Shown here: positions 8,351 through 16,598 of the stretch, piece by piece
Position numbering within the stretch: the first letter of the stretch is position 1
Layout: every line of letters starts with the position of its first letter
Assembly: GCA_944391485.1 (NCBI GenBank)
Contig: CALXTQ010000020.1
Coordinates: forward strand, 94,131 to 158,130
DNA length: 64,000 bases
Reading direction: 5' to 3'
DNA from: an uncultured Alphaproteobacteria bacterium
GTDB lineage: Bacteria > Pseudomonadota > Alphaproteobacteria > RF32 > CAG-239
Notes under the pieces: generated by a model
Databases searched by the model: none
Told to the model about the DNA's origin: nothing
The model's input: the letters and a program-made list of their open reading frames with translations, nothing else
Translations under genes and position numbers: made by a program

Positions 8351-8799
8351 AATCAGTTTTACCCCAAAACACAATTTTAGATTACATCTTTCGAGTAAAG
8401 AGAAATGACGTTTGCATTGGAGATGGTTAAATTAATGATTTGAAGCGTTATCAGGATTCTGGGAAAAAACAATTGGGGTTAAAAGGTTTTTATATTCTCT
8501 TTCAACAATATCCCTTGATTTCTCTACAAATTTCGTAAGGTTAAATGAATATAATAAAGAAATTTTCCTGTTAATTAGGAACCTGTCCGCAATTTATATT
8601 TTAGATAAATTTTTAGGAAGGTTGACTTTCGACAATTAATAATTTGCAGTTCTTTTCAATGGAATTTTGATTTTTAGTCTGAAAATGTCATTTAAAACAA
8701 AGGAAGATCCTAAATTCCAGCTCTTCCTTATATTCCAATTAGAAACTCATATCTCGGATTGTAATTGTTGTGTTTAACTCACAATCGGCAAATAAAAAT
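8351..8799. other. 449-bp AT-rich intergenic region
   Basis: I see no convincing gene. The only structure is an 8-bp inverted repeat (AAGGAAGA 8700-8707, TCTTCCTT 8722-8729) with a 14-nt loop and only a weak T tract, so it is a poor terminator. The stretch separates the convergent beta-lactamase and MazG-like genes. Confidence 0.5.
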
Positions 8800-9129
8800 T
8801 TACAACCTTTTCCATACTCGCTGCTTGTTTTTATCTTCTTTTTCGCGAAATGCCTTTTCCAAATCAATTCCGTGCATATTTGCCAAAGAGCATAAATAGA
8901 TAAAAACATCGGCTAACTCTTCCGCCACGTTTCCGACCGTTGAACCAGATCCGATACTGCCCGATTTTGAATTTTTACGCACCGCAGAAATTACTTCGCC
9001 GCATTCTTCCGCAAATAAGCAGCATTCATAAAACTTATCCGTTGTATTAAAACCTCTTTCATGTTTCATCTTCAGAACATATTCCTGAAAATCTTTCAAT
9101 GTCGGGTCTTTTTTTAACTCCAAAGGCAT
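8800..9129 (-). CDS. MazG-like nucleotide pyrophosphohydrolase
   Basis: This 109-aa single-domain all-alpha NTP pyrophosphatase carries the E-E-x2-E metal motif (LFAEECGEVISAV, about residues 46-58) and the downstream E-x2-D motif (EELADVFIYLCSL). The C-terminal FREKEDKNKQRVW is typical of phage-type and short MazG-like proteins. Members hydrolyse (d)NTPs to monophosphates, clean the nucleotide pool or modulate ppGpp. It lies alone in the AT-rich accessory region, convergent with the beta-lactamase, which fits mobile-element cargo. The start at 9129 has no strong ribosome site. Confidence 0.85.
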   Translation of the reverse strand: MPLELKKDPTLKDFQEYVLKMKHERGFNTTDKFYECCLFAEECGEVISAVRKNSKSGSIGSGSTVGNVAEELADVFIYLCSLANMHGIDLEKAFREKEDKNKQRVWKRL

Positions 9130-9290
9130 ATCTAATTCTCTTAAATTTTAATTATAATATTAAAATTATCAAAAAAATATTATAATTCAATCAGTTTAAA
9201 TTTTTATCACAAAAACGGATATTGAAAAACAAAGTATTATGAACAAACGAGTTCGTAAAATTCTCCCAAAATGCAATTTTTAAAATCGCA

Positions 9291-9365
9291 ACATTCGAAC
9301 TCGGTTAAGCGGCTTGATTTATAAAAGAAAAACGGTAGTTTTTATACCTGCCGTTTGAATTGGTG
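9291..9365. repeat. Direct repeat copy 1, tRNA-Glu 3' flank
   Basis: This 75-bp stretch matches 11136-11209 with only a few differences and one indel. In the right-hand copy the sequence runs from beyond the tRNA-Glu terminator hairpin (AAACGGCAG...CTGCCGTTT) to the CACCA end of the tRNA. The two copies bracket the toxin-like gene cassette, in the manner of attachment-site duplications at tRNA genes. Confidence 0.75.
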
Positions 9366-9409
9366 TCTTGCTCCGTAAGTTTCGTTTTAATGCTCAACAA
9401 CTCTGCTGC

Positions 9410-9460
9410 GCATCACCACTAAAAAACCCCCCATTAAGGAGGGTTTTTTAGTGGTGATGC
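9410..9460. repeat. 23-bp inverted repeat, terminator-like
   Basis: Left arm 9410-9432 (GCATCACCACTAAAAAACCC plus CCC) and right arm 9438-9460 pair over 23 bp with one mismatch, around the loop ATTAA. On the minus strand the outer bases read GCATCACCA followed by an A run and a G/C stem. This resembles the tRNA-Thr 3'-end/terminator palindrome at 59486-59531. It may be a bidirectional terminator joined to a tRNA 3'-end remnant. Confidence 0.7.
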
Positions 9461-9467
9461 TAACGCG

Positions 9468-9620
9468 ATGAATCTCGAACTTTTACTTTCTCCTGAGTAT
9501 TATCCGGCAACAATGAGTTTGTATGAAGAAATTAAAAGAAATAATATTAAATCTCTGAAATTATTACAAACATTCGATAATGACATTTCATTAAATGAGG
9601 CTATATATTATAAAAATTAG
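9468..9620 (+). CDS. Small hypothetical ORF, 50 aa
   Basis: A 50-codon frame (MNLELLLSPEYYPATMSLYE...) begins directly after the large hairpin and stops at 9620, overlapping the 3' end of the opposing membrane-protein gene. The amino-acid composition looks protein-like, but there is no ribosome site and I recognise no family. It could be the leftover of a gene cut by the insertion. Confidence 0.3.
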   Translation: MNLELLLSPEYYPATMSLYEEIKRNNIKSLKLLQTFDNDISLNEAIYYKN

Positions 9621-9921
9621 TAAAATAGATATATCTCGCCAAATAAACAAAAGCCGGAATGGATAGAACGATATAGGCCTTTACAAGATTTGTTTTACGC
9701 TTTTTCCAAGCATAAACCGTAGGTGCAATTATTATCAATAAATCTATTATTGTAAAAATGGTATAGTTAAATTTATTTTCATATGCCCAACCTAATGCCT
9801 CTGCATTCCATGGCATTTGGTTGCTACTCATTTCTTTTGGATATGTTATGGCATATATAAAAACTAAAAATCCATTTAAGACCAATAAGAGATAAAAAGG
9901 TATTAGTTTGATTTTTTTCAT
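9601..9921 (-). CDS. Small membrane protein, 106 aa (immunity candidate)
   Basis: The protein starts MKKIKLIPFYLLLVLNGFLV and has about three hydrophobic segments (residues ~5-25, ~45-65 and ~78-98). I do not recognise the family. ATG 9921 is chosen because AAGG lies 8 nt upstream; the alternative at 9951 would overlap the preceding gene. It is the last of three same-strand genes after the toxin-like protein. The position and membrane topology fit an immunity protein, but this is inference only. Confidence 0.65.
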   Translation of the reverse strand: MKKIKLIPFYLLLVLNGFLVFIYAITYPKEMSSNQMPWNAEALGWAYENKFNYTIFTIIDLLIIIAPTVYAWKKRKTNLVKAYIVLSIPAFVYLARYIYFTNFYNI

Positions 9922-9935
9922 AATTGCACCTTCGG

Positions 9936-10331
9936 TTAAAGCGGAATACATTTTTGAACTTTATTCCAACTCAAGCAATCATTTCTGCATATGTGTTGGT
10001 CATAGTCCCATACCAAGCCATTATCAAGACAAGAATCCAATTGATGTGCTCGCTTGATATTTGCATTGAATAAAAACATTTGAAGAAAAGCTAAAAAAAT
10101 GAGCATTATAAAAATATAATGTTTTTGTTTATATGTATTAAACACCCAAAAGATTAACCCCCAACACAATGTTGTGATGATTGCAACATATGGAATATGC
10201 GCCATAGAGGCTTCTTCATTTTCCGTAATATAAGCTTCATAAATCAGAAACAAGACTATAGGTGTAATCAAAATTCCTTTAACAATTATATGCATTGCTT
10301 TAAGAAATAACTCTTTGGTTTGTTTTTTCAT
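9936..10331 (-). CDS. Small membrane protein with Cys-rich tail, 131 aa
   Basis: There are three hydrophobic segments (about residues 14-31, 45-63 and 71-89). A polar tail follows with four cysteines in ...LDSCLDNG, HICRNDCL and VQKCIPL, probably disulfide-bonded outside the cytoplasm. AAGGAG precedes the ATG. It lies 49 nt after the toxin-like gene and 14 nt before the next membrane gene on the same strand. The family is not recognised. The context suggests a role linked to the upstream candidate toxin. Confidence 0.7.
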   Translation of the reverse strand: MKKQTKELFLKAMHIIVKGILITPIVLFLIYEAYITENEEASMAHIPYVAIITTLCWGLIFWVFNTYKQKHYIFIMLIFLAFLQMFLFNANIKRAHQLDSCLDNGLVWDYDQHICRNDCLSWNKVQKCIPL

Positions 10332-10380
10332 ATATGTTTCTCCTTAAAGTTATTCTATGAACAATATTTATATTTGCAAG

Positions 10381-10893
10381 TTATTTGTAATAATCTCTAG
10401 GATTACGAGAGCAACTTTCTAAAAGATTTTTTCCCGATTTTGCTCCCCGCCAACCTCTACGATTTGCTTCCCAATCATCTGATGATGCTTGAATTCCATC
10501 TTTCATTACTCCATATGGAAATTCTCGTGCCGTACTTAAAGTTTTGGCAACAAATTCTCCCCATTTTCCTCTTTTAGCGGCTTCATAATTTGCTTTACAA
10601 TGAAAAAATTTATCATTTCCTATAGTGGCATCTTCTTCCATCTCTTTTTTATTTTGCATAAAATCATAAAATGGAGCTAATAACCCCGTTCTTGTTTTCC
10701 CTGGATAATTAGATTTATTTTTCTGCATATATTCATTGAGATGAGCCTCTGTCTTTTTTCCCCAATTTTCAGAAATATTTGATTTTTTTGTTCTATATGT
10801 TTCTAAATAATCCTTTTTACTATTTTCAATATTATCAATAGAAAATTTTTTAGAAGGATCTTCTTGTATAATATATCTTATTAAATTACTCAT
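10381..10893 (-). CDS. Candidate polymorphic-toxin-like effector, 170 aa
   Basis: The C-terminal half has the pattern D94-KFFH98-C-KANYEAAKRG, then TAREF (R123, E124), then SDDWEANRRGWRGAKSG with D139/D140 and N144. I recall a similar D-K-x2-H-C-x-A-N...R-E...D-x2-A-N-x2-G arrangement at the C-termini of Rhs and other secreted toxins, so an effector is plausible but not proven. No signal peptide is seen. ATG 10893 is chosen because AAGGA lies 7 nt upstream. Two small membrane proteins follow on the same strand, as toxin-immunity sets often do. The gene is AT-rich and lies between the tRNA-Glu direct repeats. Confidence 0.6.
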   Translation of the reverse strand: MSNLIRYIIQEDPSKKFSIDNIENSKKDYLETYRTKKSNISENWGKKTEAHLNEYMQKNKSNYPGKTRTGLLAPFYDFMQNKKEMEEDATIGNDKFFHCKANYEAAKRGKWGEFVAKTLSTAREFPYGVMKDGIQASSDDWEANRRGWRGAKSGKNLLESCSRNPRDYYK

Positions 10894-10927
10894 TTCTTTT
10901 TCCTTATTCTTTGTTAATTTTAGATAC

Positions 10928-10962
10928 AAAAAAACCGTTGATTTTCATCAACGGTTTTTAGA
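10928..10962. terminator. Bidirectional terminator-like hairpin
   Basis: AAAAACCGTTGAttttcaTCAACGGTTTTT forms a 12-bp stem with A and T runs on both sides. It separates the toxin-like gene from the repeat and tRNA-Glu. Confidence 0.7.
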
Positions 10963-11135
10963 CGCACTTTACCCAAATGACATTTTATCTTTTATAATAT
11001 TTTCTATTTAAAGTAAAGGAAAAAAATCCTATCTTGTGGCAATTATGTTTTGTTTTATTTAAGATGTAACAAAGAGCTTGTAGTTGCATTAATGACTTCG
11101 AAGAAATACCCAAAATTGATAATTTCAAATTTATA

Positions 11136-11209
11136 ACATCCGAACTCGGTTAGGTGCTTGATTTATAAAGAAAAAACGGCAGTTTTTATACCTGCCGTTT
11201 GAAATGGTG
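11136..11209. repeat. Direct repeat copy 2, at tRNA-Glu 3' end
   Basis: Right-hand partner of 9291-9365. It includes the tRNA's terminal CACCA and the terminator hairpin AAACGGCAG...CTGCCGTTT just downstream of the tRNA on the minus strand. Confidence 0.75.
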
Positions 11210-11279
11210 ATCCCAACGAGATTCGAACTCGTATCGCCACCGTGAAAGGGTGGTGTCCTAACCATTAGACGATGGGACC
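11205..11279 (-). tRNA. tRNA-Glu (UUC)
   Basis: The minus strand reads GGTCCCATCGTCTAATGG..., with the anticodon loop CTTTCAC (anticodon TTC), the T-loop GAGTTCGAATC and the 3' end TGGGATCACCA. The acceptor stem pairs over 7 bp with one G-U. CCA is encoded. An intrinsic terminator follows inside the direct repeat. Confidence 0.96.
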
Positions 11280-11361
11280 ATTCTTAATGCCAACGTATGT
11301 ATATAGGTAAAATTCTTTCAGGTCAAGAAGTTTTTTCATATATTTTTAAAAATTCTTTATT

Positions 11362-11619
11362 TCATTTTTTACTCTTAAAAAATATAATCATACATAAAAT
11401 CGGTAGAGAAAAACATAAGCAGATAACATTAAACAGAACCATTTGGACTGACTGAAGATATATTCCGTAAACAACCCAGCACAGCATACCGAAGTTAAAT
11501 ATCAAATACATTATCAAAGACAGACTTTCAACGTCTTTGGAGCGAAAAGTTTTTATTGCCTGAGGAATAAAAGACGTTGCGGTGCATATTCCCGCGATGT
11601 AACCAATCAATTCAAACAT
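11362..11619 (-). CDS. SemiSWEET / PQ-loop transporter
   Basis: An 85-aa protein with three transmembrane helices and the PQ-loop signature FIPQAIKTFRSKDVESLSL in helix 1. SemiSWEETs dimerise to form a bidirectional sugar uniporter in the inner membrane. The length is typical of bacterial members. It stands between tRNA-Glu and the deacetylase gene. Its 5' end is 16 nt from the 3' end of the latter, so it could be the last gene of the lysS operon. Confidence 0.88.
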   Translation of the reverse strand: MFELIGYIAGICTATSFIPQAIKTFRSKDVESLSLIMYLIFNFGMLCWVVYGIYLQSVQMVLFNVICLCFSLPILCMIIFFKSKK

Positions 11620-11635
11620 TTTATCGGATCTCCTT

Positions 11636-12985
11636 TCAATGGGAACTATATTGAGGATTCAGTACTTTTATAATTTCGCTCAGATGCACGACCCTGATTT
11701 TTTTCTTATCAAGCTCTTCCAGCCATTTTTTCAAAGCCTTATATGTCTGGCTTTTGGGATGGCCGATGGCCACTGCGTAACCGTTCCGGCGCGCCAGACG
11801 TTCGCTTGCTTCCAGCTGCCGCATAATATAGTCAAAATCGTTTTCATTGTCCAAAAACACATGGCGGTGTGCATAAGGAACCTTATATTTTTCCGCAACA
11901 GTTTTTCCAACGGATTTAGCCGAGGTTTTGGAATCAAGAAAGAACAGGTCTTTTTCTCTGAGAATATCCATAACATACGACATCCGAAGACGGTCCTCCG
12001 TAAAACGGCTTCCCATGTGATTATTTATTCCTTTAACGGCGCCGAATTTTGCCAGCATCCGCCGCAGCTCCCTTTTAATTTCCTCCTCATCCATATCCGT
12101 CATCAGCGTATCAGGCGCCAGGTTAGCTTTTTTTCTGGGCTCCATCGGAACATGAATCATGATTTCATGCCCAGCGTTTTCTGCTTTTTTGACCTGGCTG
12201 TCCAGACGCGTTCCGTAAGTGAGAAACGATGATGTCAAAGGGGCGTGGAGACTGCTGATATCCCTGGTCCTGCCGACATTGATGCCCATATCGTCAATAA
12301 CGATGGCGATGACCGGTTCAGGACCGAAATAATAGGGTTTTCTGCTGACATTGATCGTTACGTCCCGAACGCTTTTATCGGCATGATGAACCATATATCT
12401 TTTTTCTGTTCCGATTTCGGAAAATTCATCGCGGACAATTCCTTCGGGAAGCTCTTCCTCATACAGTTCATAAGATTTTTCATGTCCGGGAGAACGAGAC
12501 TGAAGACTGCTCTTGCCGATTCTGGCGATACAGCTGTATAAATTTTCTTCATAGGAAGACGGCTGCGAAAGATTTTTATCCGCCATATCGGCAATTTCAT
12601 AGGTTACGGCGGTCGCCGTCTCATCAAGCGCCAGAGCCTGTTCCAGATACGCGGCGTCAATCGTTTCGGCCGGAGGCGCAATACGGACATCCTCGTCTTT
12701 ATACAGAAAATCGTCGTTCGGTCTAAATGCAAAAAAAGGCGTCGCCGGACGATATTTGAACGTGCATAAAAGGATTTCAGACGGCCGGCTTTCATGTTTG
12801 ACTTCTACGACAGCATAGGGAGACTGACGAAGCGCAACAGATGAAAATCCGCGCTTCATTGTCAGGCTCATTGCCAGACTGACAAAAACCAGCGCCAAAA
12901 GGAACATAACACTCCCTTTGGCTAATAATTTAAGCTTACGATAAAACTTGCGCTTGGCAGATTTTTTTTCAGCTTTGGCGGGCAA
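11636..12985 (-). CDS. Divergent polysaccharide deacetylase (DUF610/YibQ-like)
   Basis: The N-terminus has a basic stretch and one membrane anchor (VMFLLALVFVSLAMSL, about residues 26-41). A roughly 180-residue linker region follows, then a deacetylase-like barrel with AIVIDDMGINVGRT, GHEIMIHVPMEPRKK and KGINNHMGSRFTED, and near the end YAVAIGHPKSQT. The family acts in the periplasm on cell-wall or other polysaccharides, but its substrate is unknown. The start lies 3 nt after lysS, indicating translational coupling. The length (449 aa) is normal for alphaproteobacterial members. Confidence 0.85.
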   Translation of the reverse strand: MPAKAEKKSAKRKFYRKLKLLAKGSVMFLLALVFVSLAMSLTMKRGFSSVALRQSPYAVVEVKHESRPSEILLCTFKYRPATPFFAFRPNDDFLYKDEDVRIAPPAETIDAAYLEQALALDETATAVTYEIADMADKNLSQPSSYEENLYSCIARIGKSSLQSRSPGHEKSYELYEEELPEGIVRDEFSEIGTEKRYMVHHADKSVRDVTINVSRKPYYFGPEPVIAIVIDDMGINVGRTRDISSLHAPLTSSFLTYGTRLDSQVKKAENAGHEIMIHVPMEPRKKANLAPDTLMTDMDEEEIKRELRRMLAKFGAVKGINNHMGSRFTEDRLRMSYVMDILREKDLFFLDSKTSAKSVGKTVAEKYKVPYAHRHVFLDNENDFDYIMRQLEASERLARRNGYAVAIGHPKSQTYKALKKWLEELDKKKIRVVHLSEIIKVLNPQYSSH

Positions 12986-12988
12986 GGC

Positions 12989-14461
12989 TCAGTCCTTTTT
13001 GCGCAGGGTCGGAAAGGCAATAACGTCTCTGATTGTTTCGGCGCCGGTCAGCAGAATGGCCAGGCGGTCAATTCCCATTCCCATTCCTCCTGTCGGCGGC
13101 AGGCCGTTTTCAAGAGCGATAACGTAATCCTCGTCAAGCATCTGCGCTTCCTCATCCCCGGCCTCTCTTGCCGCGCACTGGGCATCGAAACGCTCTTTCT
13201 GCTCCAACGGATTGGAAAGCTCGGAATATGCGCAGCCAATTTCCATACCCGCAATATAAGCATCAAAGTGCTCTACCAGACGGGGATTGGACCGGTGGGT
13301 TTTGGCCAGAGGAGAAATATCCCGCGGCATGTCCATGACAAGAATCGGATCAATCAGCAAATGCTCAACTTTTTCATCAAACACTTCCTGAACGACTTTG
13401 CCCCAGCTGCTGCAGGCTGATGCATCTACTCCCGCGGATTTGGCCATGGCTTTCGCCTCGTCAAGCGTCTGCGCCTGCATCAGATCTATGCCGGCATGCT
13501 CTTTGACCAAATCAACTATCGACTTGCGCGCAAAACCTTTGGAAAGATTAATCTCGCGGTCGCCGAATTTAATGACTTTTGTCCCGAGAACTTTTTCGGA
13601 CACATAAGGAATCAGACTGGCAAACAAATCGGCCATATCATTATAATCCGCATAGGCCTGATAGGCTTCCAGACCGGTAAATTCAGGATTATGGCTCTTG
13701 TCAATTCCTTCATTACGGAAATTGCGCCCGATTTCAAAAACGCGGTCAAAGCCGCCGACGACCAGACGTTTCAGGAAAAGTTCCGGCGCAATGCGGAGAT
13801 AAAGATCCATATCCAGAGAATTATGGTGCGTAATGAAAGGTTTTGCATTCGCTCCGCCCATGATGGTATGCAGCATCGGCGTCTCGACCTCAAGGAAATT
13901 ATGCTCCTCGAACCAGCGACGAATGGCCGATGTGATCTGGCAACGCTTGGCATAAATCTCTCTGGCATCGTCATTCATGATAAAATCGACATAACGCTGG
14001 CGGTAGCGCGCGTCCGTATCCGTCAAGCCATGAAATTTTTCAGGCAGAGGCTGCAGAGATTTGGAAATAATATCAAATTTCTCGGCAGCGACGGACAGTT
14101 CTCCGCGCGGCGTGCGGCGGACAAAACCGCTGATGCCGACCATATCGCCGACGTCAAGGCATTTCAGCAGTTCCAAATCCTTTTCATTCAAATGGCTTTT
14201 ATGGCAGAAAGCCTGAATTTTTCCGGTTTTATCCTTGATATCAATAAACATGCCGCTGTTGCGGACGGCCATGGCCCTTCCCGCAACCGTTACCCGGTCT
14301 TCGGTTTCCGCGCCAGCTTCCAGATCTTTGTATTTTTCCTGGAGTTCTGCTGCATAAGCGGTGGGTTCAAAACGGTACGGATACGGATTGTATCCCTTTT
14401 CCTGAAGGTTTTTCAGCTTAGCCAGCCGGGCTTCGCGGTGAATTGATGTTTCAATTGTCAT
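12989..14461 (-). CDS. lysS: Lysyl-tRNA synthetase, class II
   Basis: It attaches lysine to tRNA-Lys. The 490-aa protein has the N-terminal OB-fold anticodon-binding domain (about residues 55-150) and the class II core: motif 2 [21 protein letters not shown] in pieces, and motif 3 [13 protein letters not shown] near the C-terminus. The ATG at 14461 is well placed. It is co-transcribed with the downstream deacetylase. Confidence 0.97.
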   Translation of the reverse strand: MTIETSIHREARLAKLKNLQEKGYNPYPYRFEPTAYAAELQEKYKDLEAGAETEDRVTVAGRAMAVRNSGMFIDIKDKTGKIQAFCHKSHLNEKDLELLKCLDVGDMVGISGFVRRTPRGELSVAAEKFDIISKSLQPLPEKFHGLTDTDARYRQRYVDFIMNDDAREIYAKRCQITSAIRRWFEEHNFLEVETPMLHTIMGGANAKPFITHHNSLDMDLYLRIAPELFLKRLVVGGFDRVFEIGRNFRNEGIDKSHNPEFTGLEAYQAYADYNDMADLFASLIPYVSEKVLGTKVIKFGDREINLSKGFARKSIVDLVKEHAGIDLMQAQTLDEAKAMAKSAGVDASACSSWGKVVQEVFDEKVEHLLIDPILVMDMPRDISPLAKTHRSNPRLVEHFDAYIAGMEIGCAYSELSNPLEQKERFDAQCAAREAGDEEAQMLDEDYVIALENGLPPTGGMGMGIDRLAILLTGAETIRDVIAFPTLRKKD

Positions 14462-14601
14462 GTTTTATCCTGTTTCTTATTTATTTTCAGCTTTAGAGAA
14501 CTATAAACATAAGCAAACATTTTTTCAACCATAATTTAAGAATCCCACTGGACTTCCGGCCGGAAAAATACTATTATTTTTACGAATAAACGGAGAAAAT
14601 C

Positions 14602-15699
14602 ATGAAAGAAGAAAAGACAGCCGGGCGAATCAGAAACGCCCTCAGTAAGTATGCCTATAAAATAAAAATATTTGTCGCATCCGTCTTTTCCTTTTTTGCC
14701 AGCCAGCAGATGGGAGCCGTGCAGAACTGCGGCAGCCGGATTCCGGAACAGCAAAAAACGAAAACGGTGCAAACACCCTCTCCTTTTTCGGAGGTTCTTC
14801 CGCCCGCCGTCTGCAATTCTGACGAACTATCCATGGACGGCATCAAAACCGGAGGCGTCTATAAAGGAAAACAAATTGAATTTTCCGATTTCCGCGACGC
14901 CGAACTCGGTTATCTGTTTGAGTCCGGTATGAATCCGTATATCACGGATCCATCGGGACAATATCTCGGTCTGTGCCAGATGGACGTCGGCTCAACCATG
15001 CAGGCCTTTTTGTTCGGAACCAAAACCAAACATTTCAGCTATGAAGGTATTGCCAAAAAATATCCTGAACTTGCGGCTCTGGGAAAAACGGAAGCCATGC
15101 GCAAGCAGAAAAAATTTATCAGAATGTTCGGTGATCTTTCCAAAACTAAAGAATTCTGCATGGAAATGGAACATTTTATGGATATTTGCAAATATCAGCC
15201 GGTTTATGAAGCGCTGCGGCAGATTCCCGATCTGGAGTTTGACAAAAGGAGCAAGGTTTTTATCGGCACGGTAAAATCCGCGGCCAACCAGAATCCTACC
15301 CCTTCGGTGATTGCCAAGCTGTACAGGGAAGCCGTCATGCAGGCAAAGTTGAAAGCCGCCAAGGAAAACAAGCCGCTGGACGAGGCGGACATCATCGCTT
15401 TTTCCTATAAGGCCAGACAACAGCGCTGGGGCCTGGCTCAGCGTTATAAGGAAGAGAACCGTCTGGCTCAGGACTGGTACAAGTATGTCGACCGTGTCCG
15501 GAAAATAGAACTTGCCCGGGCAGAAAGAGCGGAAAAAATGCTGAAACTTACCGACAAGATCAAGCTGGCACAGGGAATTTCCCCGTTATTTTCCCTGCCG
15601 GATTCAATCATCCTGCCGCCCTTGCAGAAAAAGAACACTAACGTTACAAAAACGATGCGGCCGCGGCGAAGCAGAGACAACGACGCACGGGGCATGTAG
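14602..15699 (+). CDS. Unknown protein with lysozyme-like segment, 365 aa
   Basis: An N-terminal hydrophobic stretch (IKIFVASVFSFFASQQMGA, residues ~21-39) may be a signal or anchor. Residues ~100-140 read FESGMNPYITDPSGQYLGLCQMD. This resembles the E-S-G...G-x-Y-Q core of lysozyme-like and VgrG-associated glycosidases, in which the Glu is catalytic. The rest is helical and charged, with a basic tail. CGGAG lies 6 nt before the ATG. I infer a periplasmic cell-wall enzyme, with low certainty. Confidence 0.65.
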   Translation: MKEEKTAGRIRNALSKYAYKIKIFVASVFSFFASQQMGAVQNCGSRIPEQQKTKTVQTPSPFSEVLPPAVCNSDELSMDGIKTGGVYKGKQIEFSDFRDAELGYLFESGMNPYITDPSGQYLGLCQMDVGSTMQAFLFGTKTKHFSYEGIAKKYPELAALGKTEAMRKQKKFIRMFGDLSKTKEFCMEMEHFMDICKYQPVYEALRQIPDLEFDKRSKVFIGTVKSAANQNPTPSVIAKLYREAVMQAKLKAAKENKPLDEADIIAFSYKARQQRWGLAQRYKEENRLAQDWYKYVDRVRKIELARAERAEKMLKLTDKIKLAQGISPLFSLPDSIILPPLQKKNTNVTKTMRPRRSRDNDARGM

Positions 15700-15770
15700 A
15701 ACCCGCTTTCCGGAGGCATGGGCTTTGTTTGAGGAACCACGGGATGCTTTACGCATCACAAAAGCAAAAT

Positions 15771-15801
15771 AAAAAAGCAGGCAATATCCCCTGCTTTTTT
15801 T
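15771..15801 (+). terminator. Intrinsic terminator
   Basis: AAAAAAGCAGG / CCTGCTTTTTTT stem with a roughly 8-nt loop, 70 nt after the 365-aa gene and just upstream of the lexA promoter. Confidence 0.8.
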
Positions 15802-15833
15802 GTTAAAAATCTTTCCAAAACACAAGTCGCTTC

Positions 15834-15862
15834 TTGACAAGATAGAAGAACTAAAGTAGAAC
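15834..15862 (+). promoter_or_regulatory. lexA promoter with alphaproteobacterial SOS box
   Basis: A -35 box TTGACA lies at 15834-15839. GAACTAAAGTAGAAC at 15848-15862 is a perfect GAAC-N7-GAAC direct repeat, the LexA operator type known in alphaproteobacteria, and it overlaps the expected -10 position. It implies LexA autorepression. Confidence 0.75.
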
Positions 15863-15897
15863 ATTTACAAATGTTTTATTTTTAAGGATAGTTCCCG

Positions 15898-16554
15898 ATG
15901 CTGACACCGAAACAATACCAGCTTCTAATGTTCATTAATAAAGTCATTAAAGAAACCGGCTGTTCTCCTTCTTTTGAGGAAATGAAAGCGGCTGTCGGGC
16001 TTAAATCGAAATCCGGTATCCACGCCCTGATTGAGGCTCTGGAAGAGAGGGAATTTATCCGCAAGCTTCCCCATAAGGCCAGAGCACTGGAAGTCATCAA
16101 AATGCCGAAGTTCAAACCCAAGGCCATTATTGAAGAAGAGAAAAAACGGGAAATCGCTTTGCAAAACAGCGCAGCGCAAATTCCGCTGTACGGAAAAATT
16201 GCGGCGGGAACCCCGATTGAGGCAATTGCCAATGAAAACGACCGAATTTCCGTTCCGTTTGAAATGGTTACGCGCGGCGCTTTCTATGCCCTGACGATTG
16301 AAGGGGATTCTATGGTCGAAGCCGGTATTCTGGACGGCGATACGGTTATCATCAAAAAGGCGGAAACCGCCAACAACGGCGATATTGTCGTCGCTTTGAT
16401 CGACGAAAGCGAGGCAACTCTTAAAATTTTGAAACGGGATAAAAACGAAGTGCATCTCATTCCCTGCAACAGCGCCTATGAGACCAGAATCCTGCCAGCC
16501 TCAAGAGTCAGAGTTCAGGGAGTTTTGGCCGGTCTGCTGCGCTCATATCACTGA
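15898..16554 (+). CDS. lexA: LexA repressor
   Basis: The SOS regulator, 218 aa. The N-terminal winged helix (residues 1-65, [16 protein letters not shown]) is followed by the S24 peptidase domain. The self-cleavage bond Ala-Gly is visible in GKIAAGTP, the catalytic Ser in EGDSMVEAG and the Lys in [14 protein letters not shown] precedes the ATG. The promoter carries its own operator, so negative feedback is expected. It is monocistronic here. Confidence 0.96.
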   Translation: MLTPKQYQLLMFINKVIKETGCSPSFEEMKAAVGLKSKSGIHALIEALEEREFIRKLPHKARALEVIKMPKFKPKAIIEEEKKREIALQNSAAQIPLYGKIAAGTPIEAIANENDRISVPFEMVTRGAFYALTIEGDSMVEAGILDGDTVIIKKAETANNGDIVVALIDESEATLKILKRDKNEVHLIPCNSAYETRILPASRVRVQGVLAGLLRSYH

Positions 16555-16598
16555 TCTCTACATTTTCGGACGCTTTTGTTTCCGCAAGGGCCTTGTAA

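Larger units (their letters stand above)
9130..9467. other. Intergenic region with repeat copy and large hairpin
   Basis: No gene is seen. It is AT-rich at 9140-9230, which may hold the MazG promoter (TATAATATTAAAATTATC-like palindromic A/T stretch). It then holds the left copy of the tRNA-Glu-associated direct repeat (9291-9365) and a 23-bp inverted repeat at 9410-9460. Confidence 0.6.
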
